A DNA stretch of 64,000 nucleotides from CBDCWO01 sp965223405 (GTDB lineage Bacteria; Bacteroidota; Bacteroidia; Chitinophagales; Saprospiraceae). The first letter of the stretch is position 1. Every line of letters starts with the position of its first letter. The notes beneath the pieces are model-generated. The model was not told the origin of the DNA. It ran no database searches and worked only from the letters and a program-made list of their open reading frames with translations. The DNA lies in the NCBI GenBank assembly GCA_965223405.1, contig CBDCWO010000006.1:310001-374000 (forward strand), in the 5' to 3' direction. Below, one piece after another: positions 27,516-37,440 of this stretch. Position numbers and translations under genes: made by a program.

Positions 27516-28586
27516 TTATGGTGTTGTTTTAATTAAAGCATTCATGTATCCCATGGCATACGCCATTCCTACATCCCAGGGTGATTCACTTGACATTTGT
27601 GGCGCATGATCAGGAATGAGTACTCCTTGAAAATCATGTTTCTTCAAAATTTGGACAATTTGGTACATATCAATATCACCATCGTCAATAAACGACTCCT
27701 TATAGGAAGGAACTTTACCTCTCACATTGCGAAAATGGATATAACCGATTTTATTTTTTTCCAAAAAATACTCGAGGGCCTCATATACATTACTTCCTTC
27801 CATCTCTGCAAAAGTACCCAGACATAATTCCATTAAGTGACTCGTACTGTCATCAAAATCCATGATGCGTTTATAGTGATCGGGGTGGTAACCCAACCTA
27901 GGCTGTCTTCTTACTTCTTTCAACGGGGGGTCATCAGGATGAAGGGCTAATTTAACCCCGGCTTCCTCGGCTACAGGAATCATTTCACGAATAAAATATT
28001 CATATCTATTGATCAACTCTTCATGGCTTATGGTATCAAGATATCCAACTGCCGCATGGGCATCATAAATCATATTCCATACCATTCCATTAGGTATCGG
28101 AGTATCCAATGCCACCGAATGGCCTTCCAGTCCAACAGACAGGGCACCACCTCGGGCATAAGGTCCAATAATCCGCCCGGCCACTCCCGCCAGTGAAAAA
28201 TTATATCCCATAATGGGTATACCGGCCTTTCCCATATTTTGTATAAGTTGTTTGAGGTTCATTAGTTGTTCTTCTCGCTTAGGTCCATTCAGCAGAATGT
28301 CATACCAAAATACAGGACTAAAATTTTCAATGGCCTCCAAAACCAACCCATGGTTAGCTAGGTCTGTTTTTAAGTTTAGCAATTCATCTAACGACCAAAT
28401 TTCTGATTCTATAGTCACTCCCCATCCCTTTTCTACATTACCCAAAGGCTGATCTCCGGAGCCGGTAGTACTTTGGTTGAAATAATAAGTTAAGTGTGCG
28501 ACAATATGTGTCGCACCCAGTTGTCTGGCCAATGCATAATATTTGTCATTTAACATATGCTTATACAAACCGAATCCAATTTTCAT
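27516..28586 (-). CDS. Mannonate dehydratase (UxuA)-like TIM-barrel enzyme, paralogue 1
   Basis: This 356-residue enzyme resembles UxuA mannonate dehydratases, which remove water from D-mannonate to give 2-keto-3-deoxygluconate. Likely metal-site elements are LALHPDDPP, the Cys in ELCLGTFAEM, IHFRNVRG, DDGDIDM and IPDHAPQM. It is a close paralogue of the gene at 49821, aligned over its whole length. Both pair with an SDR. The family assignment is good, but the substrate may be another hexonate, since the operon holds two more sugar-acid dehydratases. Confidence 0.85.
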   Translation of the reverse strand: MKIGFGLYKHMLNDKYYALARQLGATHIVAHLTYYFNQSTTGSGDQPLGNVEKGWGVTIESEIWSLDELLNLKTDLANHGLVLEAIENFSPVFWYDILLNGPKREEQLMNLKQLIQNMGKAGIPIMGYNFSLAGVAGRIIGPYARGGALSVGLEGHSVALDTPIPNGMVWNMIYDAHAAVGYLDTISHEELINRYEYFIREMIPVAEEAGVKLALHPDDPPLKEVRRQPRLGYHPDHYKRIMDFDDSTSHLMELCLGTFAEMEGSNVYEALEYFLEKNKIGYIHFRNVRGKVPSYKESFIDDGDIDMYQIVQILKKHDFQGVLIPDHAPQMSSESPWDVGMAYAMGYMNALIKTTP

Positions 28587-28636
28587 TTTCTTTCTCTTTT
28601 CACATTCAACTTACTGGTAAACATGGTCCAATTGAG

Positions 28637-28882
28637 TCAATTTGAAATAATTATTTGATTGATATGTGAAGCAGTTGGTGGCCAAACCAATTTCTCTCCC
28701 TTCGCTGCTTCTGCTTTAATATAATATTCCAACCCCTCGTTATCCATTGCTGGAAATTCCTCCTTTTCTAAGGCCTCTGCATCAAAGATAATGACTGCAG
28801 AATACGGATTGTCAGGATTATATGTAAAGCATATCATCAAGATTAGAAAAGCAAAAATTCTGAATAAATTGGTTATGTTCAT
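28637..28882 (-). CDS. Small hypothetical protein with signal-like N-terminus
   Basis: This is an 81-codon frame in the operon, with a hydrophobic N-terminus (MNITNLFRIFAFLILMICFT) and an acidic remainder. It sits between two genes on the same strand with 50- and 86-base gaps, so it may be a real small secreted protein or a remnant. No family is recognised. Confidence 0.35.
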   Translation of the reverse strand: MNITNLFRIFAFLILMICFTYNPDNPYSAVIIFDAEALEKEEFPAMDNEGLEYYIKAEAAKGEKLVWPPTASHINQIIISN

Positions 28883-28968
28883 CTAATCGTTCTTTGAGCA
28901 TTTTTAAACTGATATTCCATGAGAATTCTCTGGCTAAAAGTCATTAATCAAATTTCAATGCACGGTAA

Positions 28969-29871
28969 TTAATGTTTTGTTACACCCAACTTATAATTCA
29001 TTTTGTACGGCAATACTCCCTTAAATGGAAGTTCCGCCACAAACAGAGATCCTGAATAAGGATACTTTAACAACTCATCATTATCCATCTCATAGGTCGC
29101 TGTGGTGATGAAAAGTTGATTTAAATCTTTTCCACCAAAGGCGCAGGATGTAACTTTTGGTACCGGCAACCGCACTTCATATACTACTTTCCCGGTATTG
29201 GGATCTATTCTAATGACCCTTCCACCTCCGAATATTGCAACCCATAGATGATCTTCAGCATCTATTGCCATCCCATCAGGAAGTCCTATGGAAGGATCAA
29301 TAGTGGCAATGGTCTTCCTATTTTGAATGGATCCGGTAGTGATATCATAGTCATACTTATATACTTCATAGGTAGTGGAGTCTATATAATAGAATTCGGT
29401 ACAATTCGCATTCCACGCCAGGCCATTAGAAATTGTTACCTGATCAATCTTTTCATGTACTTCGCCCCGTGAGTTGAATTCGTATAAAGTTCCAGCTCCT
29501 TGTTCACAATTATATGCCATAGTACCCGCCCAAAGTGTTCCTCGGGGATCACATTTACCGTCATTAAATCGAATTTGGGCATTCTTCATTTCAGGTTGAG
29601 GCCCCGGTGATTTCGTACCGGTCACCGGATCTAGAAATCCCAGACCGTTTTCATCTGCATACGCCCAGAGCCCATTTTCTGTAATTACGACCGTGCCAAT
29701 ATCTTGTCCCAGGTCAAATCCTAGATTGCTTCCTGTAAACGGGTCAAAAGCGTAAATTTTGTGATCGAGAATATCCACCCATAAAAGGCGTTGGTTATCA
29801 TGGTCCCATAGACTTCCCTCTCCAACAATGGCTCTGGTCGGGTAAATAAGCTTGGCTATCGTGCTTTTCAT
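28969..29871 (-). CDS. SMP-30/gluconolactonase-family lactonase
   Basis: This six-bladed beta-propeller lactonase of 300 residues shows Glu in VGEGSLW, Asn in RFNDGKCDPRG, Asn in ISNGLAWN and Asp in GLPDGMAID, the metal ligands of the SMP-30 family. It would hydrolyse a sugar lactone made by the operon's aldose dehydrogenase to the free aldonate. It is cytoplasmic with no signal peptide. Its neighbours are the UxuA-like and galactonate-dehydratase-like genes. The sugar specificity is not readable. Confidence 0.9.
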   Translation of the reverse strand: MKSTIAKLIYPTRAIVGEGSLWDHDNQRLLWVDILDHKIYAFDPFTGSNLGFDLGQDIGTVVITENGLWAYADENGLGFLDPVTGTKSPGPQPEMKNAQIRFNDGKCDPRGTLWAGTMAYNCEQGAGTLYEFNSRGEVHEKIDQVTISNGLAWNANCTEFYYIDSTTYEVYKYDYDITTGSIQNRKTIATIDPSIGLPDGMAIDAEDHLWVAIFGGGRVIRIDPNTGKVVYEVRLPVPKVTSCAFGGKDLNQLFITTATYEMDNDELLKYPYSGSLFVAELPFKGVLPYKMNYKLGVTKH

Positions 29872-29935
29872 ACTTTGACAATTTTACTATAAAAAAATTT
29901 GCTTTCAATATTTTGCATAATTATGTATGAGTAAA

Positions 29936-31105
29936 CTACCAATCCAAAATGGCGTTGTCTTCATCACGAATTGAATTGGAGTGTATAATCTCTTGTTTAA
30001 AAGGATACTTCTTAGCTTCTTCTTCGTTGATTTCAATCCCCAGACCGGGTTTTAGCGGAATGTTCCAATAGCCATTTTTTGAACTGATTTCGGTATTTAC
30101 CACATCCCACCGCCAGGGTACATCGGTCAGCATATCTTCCTGAATCAGAAAATTGGGCGTAGAGAGGGCAAAATGTAGTGCTACCGCGTTAGCTACCGGT
30201 CCCAAGGGATTGTGTGGTGCCACTCCCATGTGGTATACTTCAGCCATCGCTGCAATTTTTTTTGCAGCCCACAAACCTCCGCAATGGCATAGGTCAGGCT
30301 GAATGACATGAACAGCGTTTTTTTCAAAGATTTCCCGGTACTGGTATATGGATACATGGCGTTCACCGGTAGCAATAGGAACTTTAGTGTTTTCAGTTAC
30401 CAGTTTTATGGAGTCAATATTTTCAGGGCGGACCGGTTCCTCACAGAAAAAAGGATGGTACTCCTCAATGGCATTGATATATTGAATCGCCATTGCAGGA
30501 GTAGTACGCCCATGGAAATCGACCATGATATCAATATGATCTCCAACCGCATCACGCAATTTTCCAAACATATAGGCAAATTGTTTTACTTTCCCCCTTC
30601 CTTCAATAGTCTTAGAGTAAGGGACGAAGACCACTTTAAGGGCGGTATAGCCTTTGTCGATGACTTTAAGGGCCAGTTCTATCATTGGTTCTACAGAAAA
30701 AGTCTCGTAGACGGCTTTCATATCCCCCCCTCCCAGATGGGTATACATCCGGACTTTTTCCCTTACTTTTCCTCCCAATAGTTGGTAAACCGGTATACCC
30801 AGGTCTTTACCTTTAATATCCCAAAGGGCCTGTTCGATGGCTGAAATGGCTGACATACCAATGACTCCTAAGGCCCAAAACGACTGACGGTACATCTTTT
30901 GATACAGGTGTTCGATATTTCGCGGGTCTTCCCCTACCAACATTACTTCAAAATCCTCTAGCGCGCCAACCAGGGCACGGGTCTTCCATTCCAGAGAAGC
31001 CTCACCCCAGCCATAAAGACCGGGTTGGTTTGTTTCTATCTTGACGAACACCCAATTGCGCATTTCAGCATTAACAACTAAAGTCTTTAACTTGGTTATC
31101 TTCAT
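29936..31105 (-). CDS. Galactonate dehydratase-like enzyme (enolase superfamily)
   Basis: This is a mandelate-racemase-group dehydratase close to DgoD. Motifs are VDFHGRTTP (Asp and His), CEEPVRPEN (Glu), ATGERHVS (Glu), QPDLCHCGG and APHNPLGPVA (His). It would convert a sugar acid such as galactonate or a relative to the 2-keto-3-deoxy acid. The start is set at ATG 31105 (MKITKLKT). The longer frame to 31153 would overlap the SDR stop, whereas 31105 leaves a 7-base gap. It is one of three sugar-acid dehydratases in the operon. Confidence 0.9.
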   Translation of the reverse strand: MKITKLKTLVVNAEMRNWVFVKIETNQPGLYGWGEASLEWKTRALVGALEDFEVMLVGEDPRNIEHLYQKMYRQSFWALGVIGMSAISAIEQALWDIKGKDLGIPVYQLLGGKVREKVRMYTHLGGGDMKAVYETFSVEPMIELALKVIDKGYTALKVVFVPYSKTIEGRGKVKQFAYMFGKLRDAVGDHIDIMVDFHGRTTPAMAIQYINAIEEYHPFFCEEPVRPENIDSIKLVTENTKVPIATGERHVSIYQYREIFEKNAVHVIQPDLCHCGGLWAAKKIAAMAEVYHMGVAPHNPLGPVANAVALHFALSTPNFLIQEDMLTDVPWRWDVVNTEISSKNGYWNIPLKPGLGIEINEEEAKKYPFKQEIIHSNSIRDEDNAILDW

Positions 31106-31112
31106 TTTTCCT

Positions 31113-31895
31113 TTATTTAGGTTGTACTCCCTGCACACAATATCCTCCATCACAACGGATATCTGTCGCAGTAATATTCACCGATTCATCACTTGCCAGA
31201 AATACAAATACATTGGCCACTTCTTCCGGCGAAGCTACTCTACCCCTTGGATGTACTCTGTTAAATTCTGCCAGTGCTTGCTTAGGATCAACTGCATGCT
31301 CCTTGATAAACTGATGCAGCATTGGTGAATCAACCGTACCTGGAGATACGGAATTAACCCTGATGTTATACGGAGCCAATTCCATGGCATGTCCCCTGGC
31401 AAGAGATATCAATCCTCCTTTGGCAGCTCCATAAACAGCTACATCCGGAAAACCATTATGACCGGTTACACTGGACATATGAATAATGGATCCACCCTGT
31501 TCCTTTTTAAAATAAGGGACCACCTCACGAGTAAACAAAATAGGAGCACGTAGATTTACGCTCATTATCTGATCAACAATTTTAGCAGTCAGTGTCTCCA
31601 GGCGAGTCGTGGGCATGACAGCTGCGTTATTAATGAGTGTATTTATTCCTCCCATGTGATCAGCACTTTCTTTCACAAAGTCAATAATCTCCTGCTCATT
31701 CCGAATATCAACCACTTTCCAAAAAACATCGATCTGATGGCTTTTCAGAATATCGGCCGTTTCAATCAATGGCTGAGCCTCAAGTGTACATATTGCCACT
31801 TTAGCACCGTGTAATCCACAGGAAAGGGCCAGGTATCTTCCGATTCCATCTCCCACTCCGGTGACAATTACTTTTTTGTTTTGAAGTCTTATCAT
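31113..31895 (-). CDS. Short-chain dehydrogenase/reductase
   Basis: This 260-residue SDR has TGVGDGIGRYLA, NNAAVMP, SSVTGHNG and the catalytic YGAAKGG. The C-terminal substrate region fits sugar or keto-deoxy-sugar-acid dehydrogenases such as gluconate 5-dehydrogenase or fuconate-pathway enzymes. It is 7 bases from the galactonate-dehydratase-like gene, so the two steps are probably consecutive. It differs clearly from the SDR at 26741. Confidence 0.88.
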   Translation of the reverse strand: MIRLQNKKVIVTGVGDGIGRYLALSCGLHGAKVAICTLEAQPLIETADILKSHQIDVFWKVVDIRNEQEIIDFVKESADHMGGINTLINNAAVMPTTRLETLTAKIVDQIMSVNLRAPILFTREVVPYFKKEQGGSIIHMSSVTGHNGFPDVAVYGAAKGGLISLARGHAMELAPYNIRVNSVSPGTVDSPMLHQFIKEHAVDPKQALAEFNRVHPRGRVASPEEVANVFVFLASDESVNITATDIRCDGGYCVQGVQPK

Positions 31896-31947
31896 CTATA
31901 ACTTTCCGGTTTATCTTTTTTCAATTAGAAAACTATGGTGAAATATA

Positions 31948-33387
31948 TTAGTATTTATCAAAGTCCTGTGAGTTAATCGCCGGTTTTCCAAACCAAAGTT
32001 CCTTCATCGATTCCAGTGATCTATTTTTTGTTTCCGGCACAGATTTCCAAATAAACAGCAATGCCAAAATAGAAAAGGTTCCATAGATCAGAAAAGGAAA
32101 TCCATGATGAAATGTATTGATTAACCAGACATTTCCATCCATCATAGGAAAGGTTTGAGACACGACAAAATTTGTCGCCCATAATAAGAGTGTCGCCATC
32201 GCAATTGCCCTTCCTCTTACCTTGGTTGGAAAAATTTCCGAAAGCAGAACCCAGGTTACCGGGCCGACTGAGAAAGCAAAGCAAGCCACATAAGTAAGTA
32301 TGAGCAACAAGGTCCCAATACCCTGAATCTCAAGAGTCGCACTAATACCTAAGGCAATCAATGAAATTGCCATCCCGGAATACCCGGCAATCATTAATGG
32401 CTTTCTTCCCAATTTATCCACCGCCAGAATACCAATAATAGTAAAAAGGAGGTTTATTGCTCCGATGAGGATAGTTTGTAAAAGAGCAATATCGATCTGC
32501 GCATGGGATATACTTTTTAGAATTTCAGGAGCAAAGTAAAGAATAGCATTTATCCCAGTACTTTGCTGAAAAAAAGCCAGGGCAAGACCTATATACAAAG
32601 CTTTTCTTAATCCTGGTTGTAACAACTGGCCCAATGATGAACTTTCACCATCCAGAGTCTTTTTTATTTCCCCAAACTTTAACTCAACTTCCTGAGGGTC
32701 TTCTACTCTAGACAGTATTTTCAATGCTTCATGCTCTCGGTTTTGTTCTATTAACCATCGCGGACTTTTAGGAACAAAGAATAATAAGATCAATAACAGT
32801 AGAGCCGGTAAAGCTTCTGAGCCGAACATCCATCTCCATCCATATTCCACATTCCAACTTTCGGTGGTTCCAGGCAATATTGAATTTGATTGATCGATAG
32901 AAGCTCCATACTCGGCAATAAAGTAATTGGCAAAGTATACGACCAGCATACCAAAGATTATGGCCAATTGGTTAAATGATACTAGCCTGCCCCGATATTT
33001 CGCCGGACTTAATTCTGCAATATACATAGGACTGGCCATTGCCGCGGCACCAACGCCTATGCCTCCCAAGATGCGGAAGATTATAAAATGTGTCAATGAT
33101 TTTGGAAATGCAGTTCCTAACGCCGAGATAATAAAACATAATGCGGCCAATATCAATACACTTTTTCTTCCCAACCGATCACTGATGATACCAGAAGATA
33201 AAGCACCTATCATACATCCGAATAATGCACAAGAGGCAACCCAACCAACCATTTGGGGAGACAATTCAAAATGAGTACGCATAAATCCAATGGCCCCGGC
33301 AATTACCGCAGTATCATACCCAAAAAGAAGTCCTCCCAGTGTTGCTACTAATGAAATGCCGACAACATACTTTAACCTTGGATCCAT
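31948..33387 (-). CDS. MFS sugar:proton symporter (XylE/sugar-porter family)
   Basis: This is a twelve-helix sugar porter of 479 residues. Signature motifs are GGLLFGYDTAVIAG in helix 1, SDRLGRKS in loop 2-3, PKSPRWL before the central loop, FQQSTGINAILYF in helix 7, LSEIFPTKVRGRA and VPETKNRSLE at the end. It imports a monosaccharide or aldonate for the operon. A second member lies at 47049 (about the same length). No SusC/SusD pair is present in the window, so outer-membrane uptake must be encoded elsewhere. Confidence 0.93.
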   Translation of the reverse strand: MDPRLKYVVGISLVATLGGLLFGYDTAVIAGAIGFMRTHFELSPQMVGWVASCALFGCMIGALSSGIISDRLGRKSVLILAALCFIISALGTAFPKSLTHFIIFRILGGIGVGAAAMASPMYIAELSPAKYRGRLVSFNQLAIIFGMLVVYFANYFIAEYGASIDQSNSILPGTTESWNVEYGWRWMFGSEALPALLLLILLFFVPKSPRWLIEQNREHEALKILSRVEDPQEVELKFGEIKKTLDGESSSLGQLLQPGLRKALYIGLALAFFQQSTGINAILYFAPEILKSISHAQIDIALLQTILIGAINLLFTIIGILAVDKLGRKPLMIAGYSGMAISLIALGISATLEIQGIGTLLLILTYVACFAFSVGPVTWVLLSEIFPTKVRGRAIAMATLLLWATNFVVSQTFPMMDGNVWLINTFHHGFPFLIYGTFSILALLFIWKSVPETKNRSLESMKELWFGKPAINSQDFDKY

Positions 33388-33548
33388 CTCTTTTACTTTT
33401 TTTCTAATGAATTTGCACTTCTCCTTCTACGTTTGCCTAAAACTACAATTTAGGGCTCCTGATTTTTGACTTCTTTAGACATAGCATCTTAAAGTTCCAT
33501 AAATTTTTCTGTCCATTTTTTAGAGATCATTAAATATTCAATACATCT

Positions 33549-34697
33549 TCAGTTCATCACAGATTTATTCACACCAACTTTCCTGGTGTCTATTAGATTA
33601 TCCTTTTTTATTTTTTCCCAATTATATTTTACAGAAACTCCGGGGCAATCCGGAATAAAAGCTTTACCATTTCTAAACTCAGGACAAATCGAAAATAGAG
33701 GTTCAAGATAACTAAGTAAAGGCATCAGGTATTCACACATGGCATTTTCATCTCTGGTGGCAACGAGTTGGCAATTTAAATGAGGCAATCCCCCACATGA
33801 AAACATGAGATCTTTTGATTCAGCAAGATTTGCGACATCAATCCACTCTTTTATTGAAGAATTATGGCCTGCCACCGGCTGTAAATGTTTCACTCCAATT
33901 TTTTCCAGGGTTGGAAATACCAATCCGGATCTCTCAGATTCGCCGTATGAAATGATCGTATTGGTCCTTTCACAAAGTGTAGCTATACCTTCAATATCGG
34001 CTGAATGGAGTGGTTCTTCCAGCCAGGAGATATTGCTTCCATTAAGTTGTCTGGTGAATTCTACAGCCTGTGTTACTGACATCACCTGATTTGTATCCAC
34101 CGCCAACTGAATATCCTGACCAATATGATTTCGAATCATTTGGACTCTTTCCGCATCTTCACAAAGGTGAGTGGCAAAATCTCCTCCAGCTTTAATTTTT
34201 ATTGTGGTATAACCCTGTGAAACATAGTACAGGCATTCATCCAGCAATCCTTCCTGAGACAGGTGTGTACTTCCACCGGAAGCATACACTTTTACCCAAT
34301 CACGAGATGCACCCAAAAATTGATGTAAAGGTTGATCTAACCTTTGCGAAACTATATCGTAAAGCGCCCTGTCCAAACAACCTAATGCATGGGCAGCAGC
34401 ACCCCTAAAACCGTCGTTCCTTATGTTCCAGTATAAAAGTTGAAATATCTCTTGGTAACTAATTTCTTTGTTTTGTAGTAATATAGGAACAAAGATATTT
34501 TCCAGAACATAACGGCCATTAATCGGAAACTCAACTATCCCGGTATGGCCAGTGCTATCATGAACACTCAATATGGCAGGTTTTATACAATTGAATGGAC
34601 CTTGTGTGGCATCGTAAAATGGCTGCGAAAATGGAATGGATTTGAGAACGGTCAGATCGATTTTTTGTATGCGGTATATTTGGTCATTTAATTTCAT
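33549..34697 (-). CDS. Mandelate racemase/muconate-lactonizing-type dehydratase (enolase superfamily)
   Basis: This 382-residue enolase-superfamily enzyme has the KxK acid/base motif (TIKIKAGG) and metal ligands in AVDTNQ, LEEP and YGESE. The class dehydrates or epimerises sugar acids (rhamnonate, fuconate, talarate and others). It overlaps the aldo/keto reductase gene by one base (TAATG), so the two are coupled. That suggests it acts on the acid derived from the reductase's product. Its sequence departs from the galactonate-dehydratase-like protein in the same operon. Specificity is open. Confidence 0.85.
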   Translation of the reverse strand: MKLNDQIYRIQKIDLTVLKSIPFSQPFYDATQGPFNCIKPAILSVHDSTGHTGIVEFPINGRYVLENIFVPILLQNKEISYQEIFQLLYWNIRNDGFRGAAAHALGCLDRALYDIVSQRLDQPLHQFLGASRDWVKVYASGGSTHLSQEGLLDECLYYVSQGYTTIKIKAGGDFATHLCEDAERVQMIRNHIGQDIQLAVDTNQVMSVTQAVEFTRQLNGSNISWLEEPLHSADIEGIATLCERTNTIISYGESERSGLVFPTLEKIGVKHLQPVAGHNSSIKEWIDVANLAESKDLMFSCGGLPHLNCQLVATRDENAMCEYLMPLLSYLEPLFSICPEFRNGKAFIPDCPGVSVKYNWEKIKKDNLIDTRKVGVNKSVMN

Positions 34698-35590
34698 TAC
34701 TCGTTTTTCAGTGATTCAATCTCATAAATTATTTCTTCGGATAATGGCCCTTGATTCCAATCTTCCAGGGTCGACCTTAGCTGTTGAAATGTTCTGGGTC
34801 CTACAACTACCTTATCCACAACCGGATTAAAGAATAAATACCGATGTGATAAGGTTGAAATATTGAAGCCTATATTTTCAGCCAACGTCAAAGCCATTTT
34901 TGCCCTGTTAATAACCGATTGGTCAATCCATTCGGGAGGATTCTTCAAATAGTTTTTAAGCCTGTTGCCAAGTAAACCCATCATCAAAGGACTGGCTTCA
35001 TGTATTTCCAAACCGCAAGAGCGGAAGAAAGGAAAGTCTGAAACCAAAGCGTCCGATACCAAAAGGTTGAAACGGTTAAAGTCCATAACCACATCAAATA
35101 TTCCATCATTGATAAAAGGATGAAAGGTGGCAGGCACGTCTCCTCCCAAACCCAATTTTAGAGTAAATCCTTGTGACTTAAATTCAAGCAGGTAATCGAT
35201 TACAAAAGGTATGCGATCCGGAGGAACCCTATTGGGTTCATGAAGGTAAAGCAGATCCACTTGACGGCCAAGTCTTTCTATACTCTTAAGTATACTGGCC
35301 TTCATTGCATCATACTTATAATTATTTAATCCAGCCTCATCAGCGCGACCTCTATCTTTTCCAACTTTGGTACTTAGATGAGGTGGAGATCCTGGCCATT
35401 GATTTAAGGCTTTTGCTACCGCCAGTTCGGCATCCATATAAGCTGGAGCCATATCCAGGTTGGAAACCCCTTTTTCCAAGGCGTAGAGAATAGCCTCAAC
35501 AGATTCCGCCAAATCCACTGGTGACCATGCACCTCCTAGTCCAGCACAGCCTACCACCAAACGATGATATTTATTCTGGATACTATTCAT
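34697..35590 (-). CDS. Aldo/keto reductase, aldose 1-dehydrogenase (L-fucose dehydrogenase)-like
   Basis: This AKR has the catalytic tetrad Asp46, Tyr51, Lys75 and His117. The overall form matches D-threo-aldose 1-dehydrogenase / L-fucose dehydrogenase AKRs, which oxidise the sugar to its lactone. It is the first gene of the minus-strand operon. The start is ATG 35590. A TTG lies one codon upstream. A TAGATTTG element stands 46 bases before the ATG. In context it would start the chain dehydrogenase, lactonase, dehydratase. Confidence 0.86.
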   Translation of the reverse strand: MNSIQNKYHRLVVGCAGLGGAWSPVDLAESVEAILYALEKGVSNLDMAPAYMDAELAVAKALNQWPGSPPHLSTKVGKDRGRADEAGLNNYKYDAMKASILKSIERLGRQVDLLYLHEPNRVPPDRIPFVIDYLLEFKSQGFTLKLGLGGDVPATFHPFINDGIFDVVMDFNRFNLLVSDALVSDFPFFRSCGLEIHEASPLMMGLLGNRLKNYLKNPPEWIDQSVINRAKMALTLAENIGFNISTLSHRYLFFNPVVDKVVVGPRTFQQLRSTLEDWNQGPLSEEIIYEIESLKNE

Positions 35591-35593
35591 CAA

Positions 35594-36408
35594 TATATTC
35601 TAACCAGATAAATTTATTTTCTTTCTATTTGCACCCAAATCTATCCCGCTTCGATATGTAAAAGTCTATTTTGGCGATCTGATATGGGTACATTCCATAT
35701 TTTGTTTCTGAGATGGTTACATATTGTCGATTATTTAGCTTTAGACCAGAATTCCTTGAAATTATTAAATCATCGAATCAAAGTGAGCAGTCCCGAATAA
35801 TTATATCGTCCAATCCGGTTGATCTGAAACCTGTGTGTCGTTCAGGCAAGCTGCTCCCAGTTAATTAAAACTTGGTCTACTTGGATAAAATCATTAATCA
35901 AATTTAAAACACATCCAATTTACCAAATTTTGTTTCTCGATTCCAATTGGTATTTCTTTGCTTTGTACTCCTCAAAGTAATTTAAAAACAAGGTAAACAA
36001 TGCCCAAAGAAATAATGGGTATTTCAAGCAGATATTCATTGGAAATTTTCAATGGAATAACAAATACAAAGTAAACTGGATAATGGGTATTACAAACCAT
36101 TGTACCTATATCGTTATTAAGTTATAGACTACTGCCTTTTAAATGGAAAATACTGGCAAAATCGTGCAACGTTCAATTCCAATTCTAATATTTTAAGATA
36201 ACTATTACCATATTCTAAGACTTGGTGGATCTGTCACAAATAAAACTCGAGCGACCGGTTGATCATCCAGTTTAACCTGGATGCAGTCCAAAGGCTGGGA
36301 TCGTAATTTCTTAGATAAATCAAGCCCAGAATAACAATAGTGGATTGAATCGATGCATTCTGAATTTACCCGCACAATTAATCAGGTTACCCATTCGGGG
36401 CAGCATAT
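35594..36408. other. 815-base intergenic region
   Basis: It holds the operon's -7 element near 35640 and an inverted repeat CATCCAG/CTGGATG at 36264-36283. ATAATGGGTATT occurs twice (36012-36023 and 36080-36091). I see no convincing gene or RNA. Confidence 0.6.
35636..35643 (-). promoter_or_regulatory. Bacteroidota-type -7 element of the sugar-acid operon
   Basis: On the minus strand this reads TAGATTTG, a perfect TAnnTTTG -7 element, 46 bases upstream of the operon's first ATG. I do not see a clear TTTG -33 element at the usual distance. Confidence 0.45.
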
Positions 36409-36816
36409 TTAATCAAAAATGCGATCCCTATCCATCCCTTTTATTGACCTGGAACTAAAGTAGTAGTGAACTAGCAACCCGAGCAACCAAAAGAAAATCG
36501 GCATCAAACCAGAGAGGAGTGAAATCTGATAACTCCCCATGGCCATAAACAGTGAAATCAGTCCCACGGCGTTGACAATAACAAATGTTACTAAATGGTA
36601 GTAAAACCCTAAATCGAGCCGGGTATCTCTGATAGAATCATGATATCCAAATGCCAATCCGGATAGGAATAATGCCGATCCATACAAAGTTGCATAAATC
36701 CAGATTCGATCGTATGAATTGATCGATAAATCGGAATATAAAAAGTAGAAGAAAAGAACTGAAAAAATTAAGGTAGTTCCAGCAAAGTATTTCAAATTTT
36801 TAGTCATTGCTTTCAT
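36409..36816 (-). CDS. Four-helix membrane protein, PadR-linked
   Basis: This 135-residue protein has four hydrophobic segments (around 12-28, 40-57, 72-93 and 100-120) and ends in a charged SRSIKGMDRDRIFD tail, as in small Bacteroidota 2TM/4TM membrane proteins. Its ATG overlaps the stop of the PadR gene, so the regulator and membrane protein are made together. This layout is common for PadR-controlled membrane stress or transport proteins. Function is unknown. Confidence 0.75.
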   Translation of the reverse strand: MKAMTKNLKYFAGTTLIFSVLFFYFLYSDLSINSYDRIWIYATLYGSALFLSGLAFGYHDSIRDTRLDLGFYYHLVTFVIVNAVGLISLFMAMGSYQISLLSGLMPIFFWLLGLLVHYYFSSRSIKGMDRDRIFD

Positions 36817-37196
36817 AATCCAGGTTTTTGATTAGAAATTAGATCTGCTATTTCACTATCCAAAAAGATGTTGATATTCCGGTTAGTAAACTCCAGTAAT
36901 AGTTCTTTACCCAAGTCGGTAAGGAAGTAGTATTTTCTATTCGGTCCCTTGTTACCTTCTCTCAATTCGTAATCCACAATCTCCAATTCATAATACTTTC
37001 TTAGTGAACGATAAAGACTCTGGTCTTCACAAGTAATGGCTCCCTTGGATACCGACGTGATAAAATCCTTAATTTCAGTGAGATAGAGTCGATTATCCCG
37101 GAGCGAAAGTAGCATCCAAAAGGTTAAGAGCCCCTTCTTGTATGTCTCTTCCCAGCTTTTCAGCAGATCTGATTTATATTTATTGGAATTGCTCAT
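36813..37196 (-). CDS. PadR-family winged-helix regulator
   Basis: This small (127-residue) PadR-type protein has a winged HTH over residues 15-100 (WEETYKKGLLTFWMLLSL, then LYRSLRKYYELEIVD and PNRKYYFLTDLGKELL). PadR proteins repress a neighbouring membrane gene and respond to small molecules or envelope stress. It overlaps the membrane-protein gene by four bases (ATGA). A TATAATACAA-type AT-rich region lies just upstream. Confidence 0.88.
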   Translation of the reverse strand: MSNSNKYKSDLLKSWEETYKKGLLTFWMLLSLRDNRLYLTEIKDFITSVSKGAITCEDQSLYRSLRKYYELEIVDYELREGNKGPNRKYYFLTDLGKELLLEFTNRNINIFLDSEIADLISNQKPGL

Positions 37197-37440
37197 TGCA
37201 ACTATATGATATCATGTATTATACTATTAGTATAATACAAATATACAAATAATTGTTAAAAACAAAAGTGTTTTTAGAAATGAAACAAATTAAGGGATCC
37301 GATTGAACCTGAGCAATCCTTCAAAACCTGAATATTATTATTGCTGCGCGTATCTGTCCGAGGTCCGGTACTAAAAGCTCTGGTGCAAGTATCCGCACAA
37401 GACTTTGGCAGCAGGCAGAAGTACTCCAAACATACTGCTG

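Noticed and set aside
28637..28882. Calling the 81-codon frame a known small protein
   Set aside because: No family match. It is kept only as a low-confidence frame.
36012..36091. Repeated 12-base ATAATGGGTATT as a direct-repeat element
   Set aside because: Only two copies and no structure, most likely coincidence.
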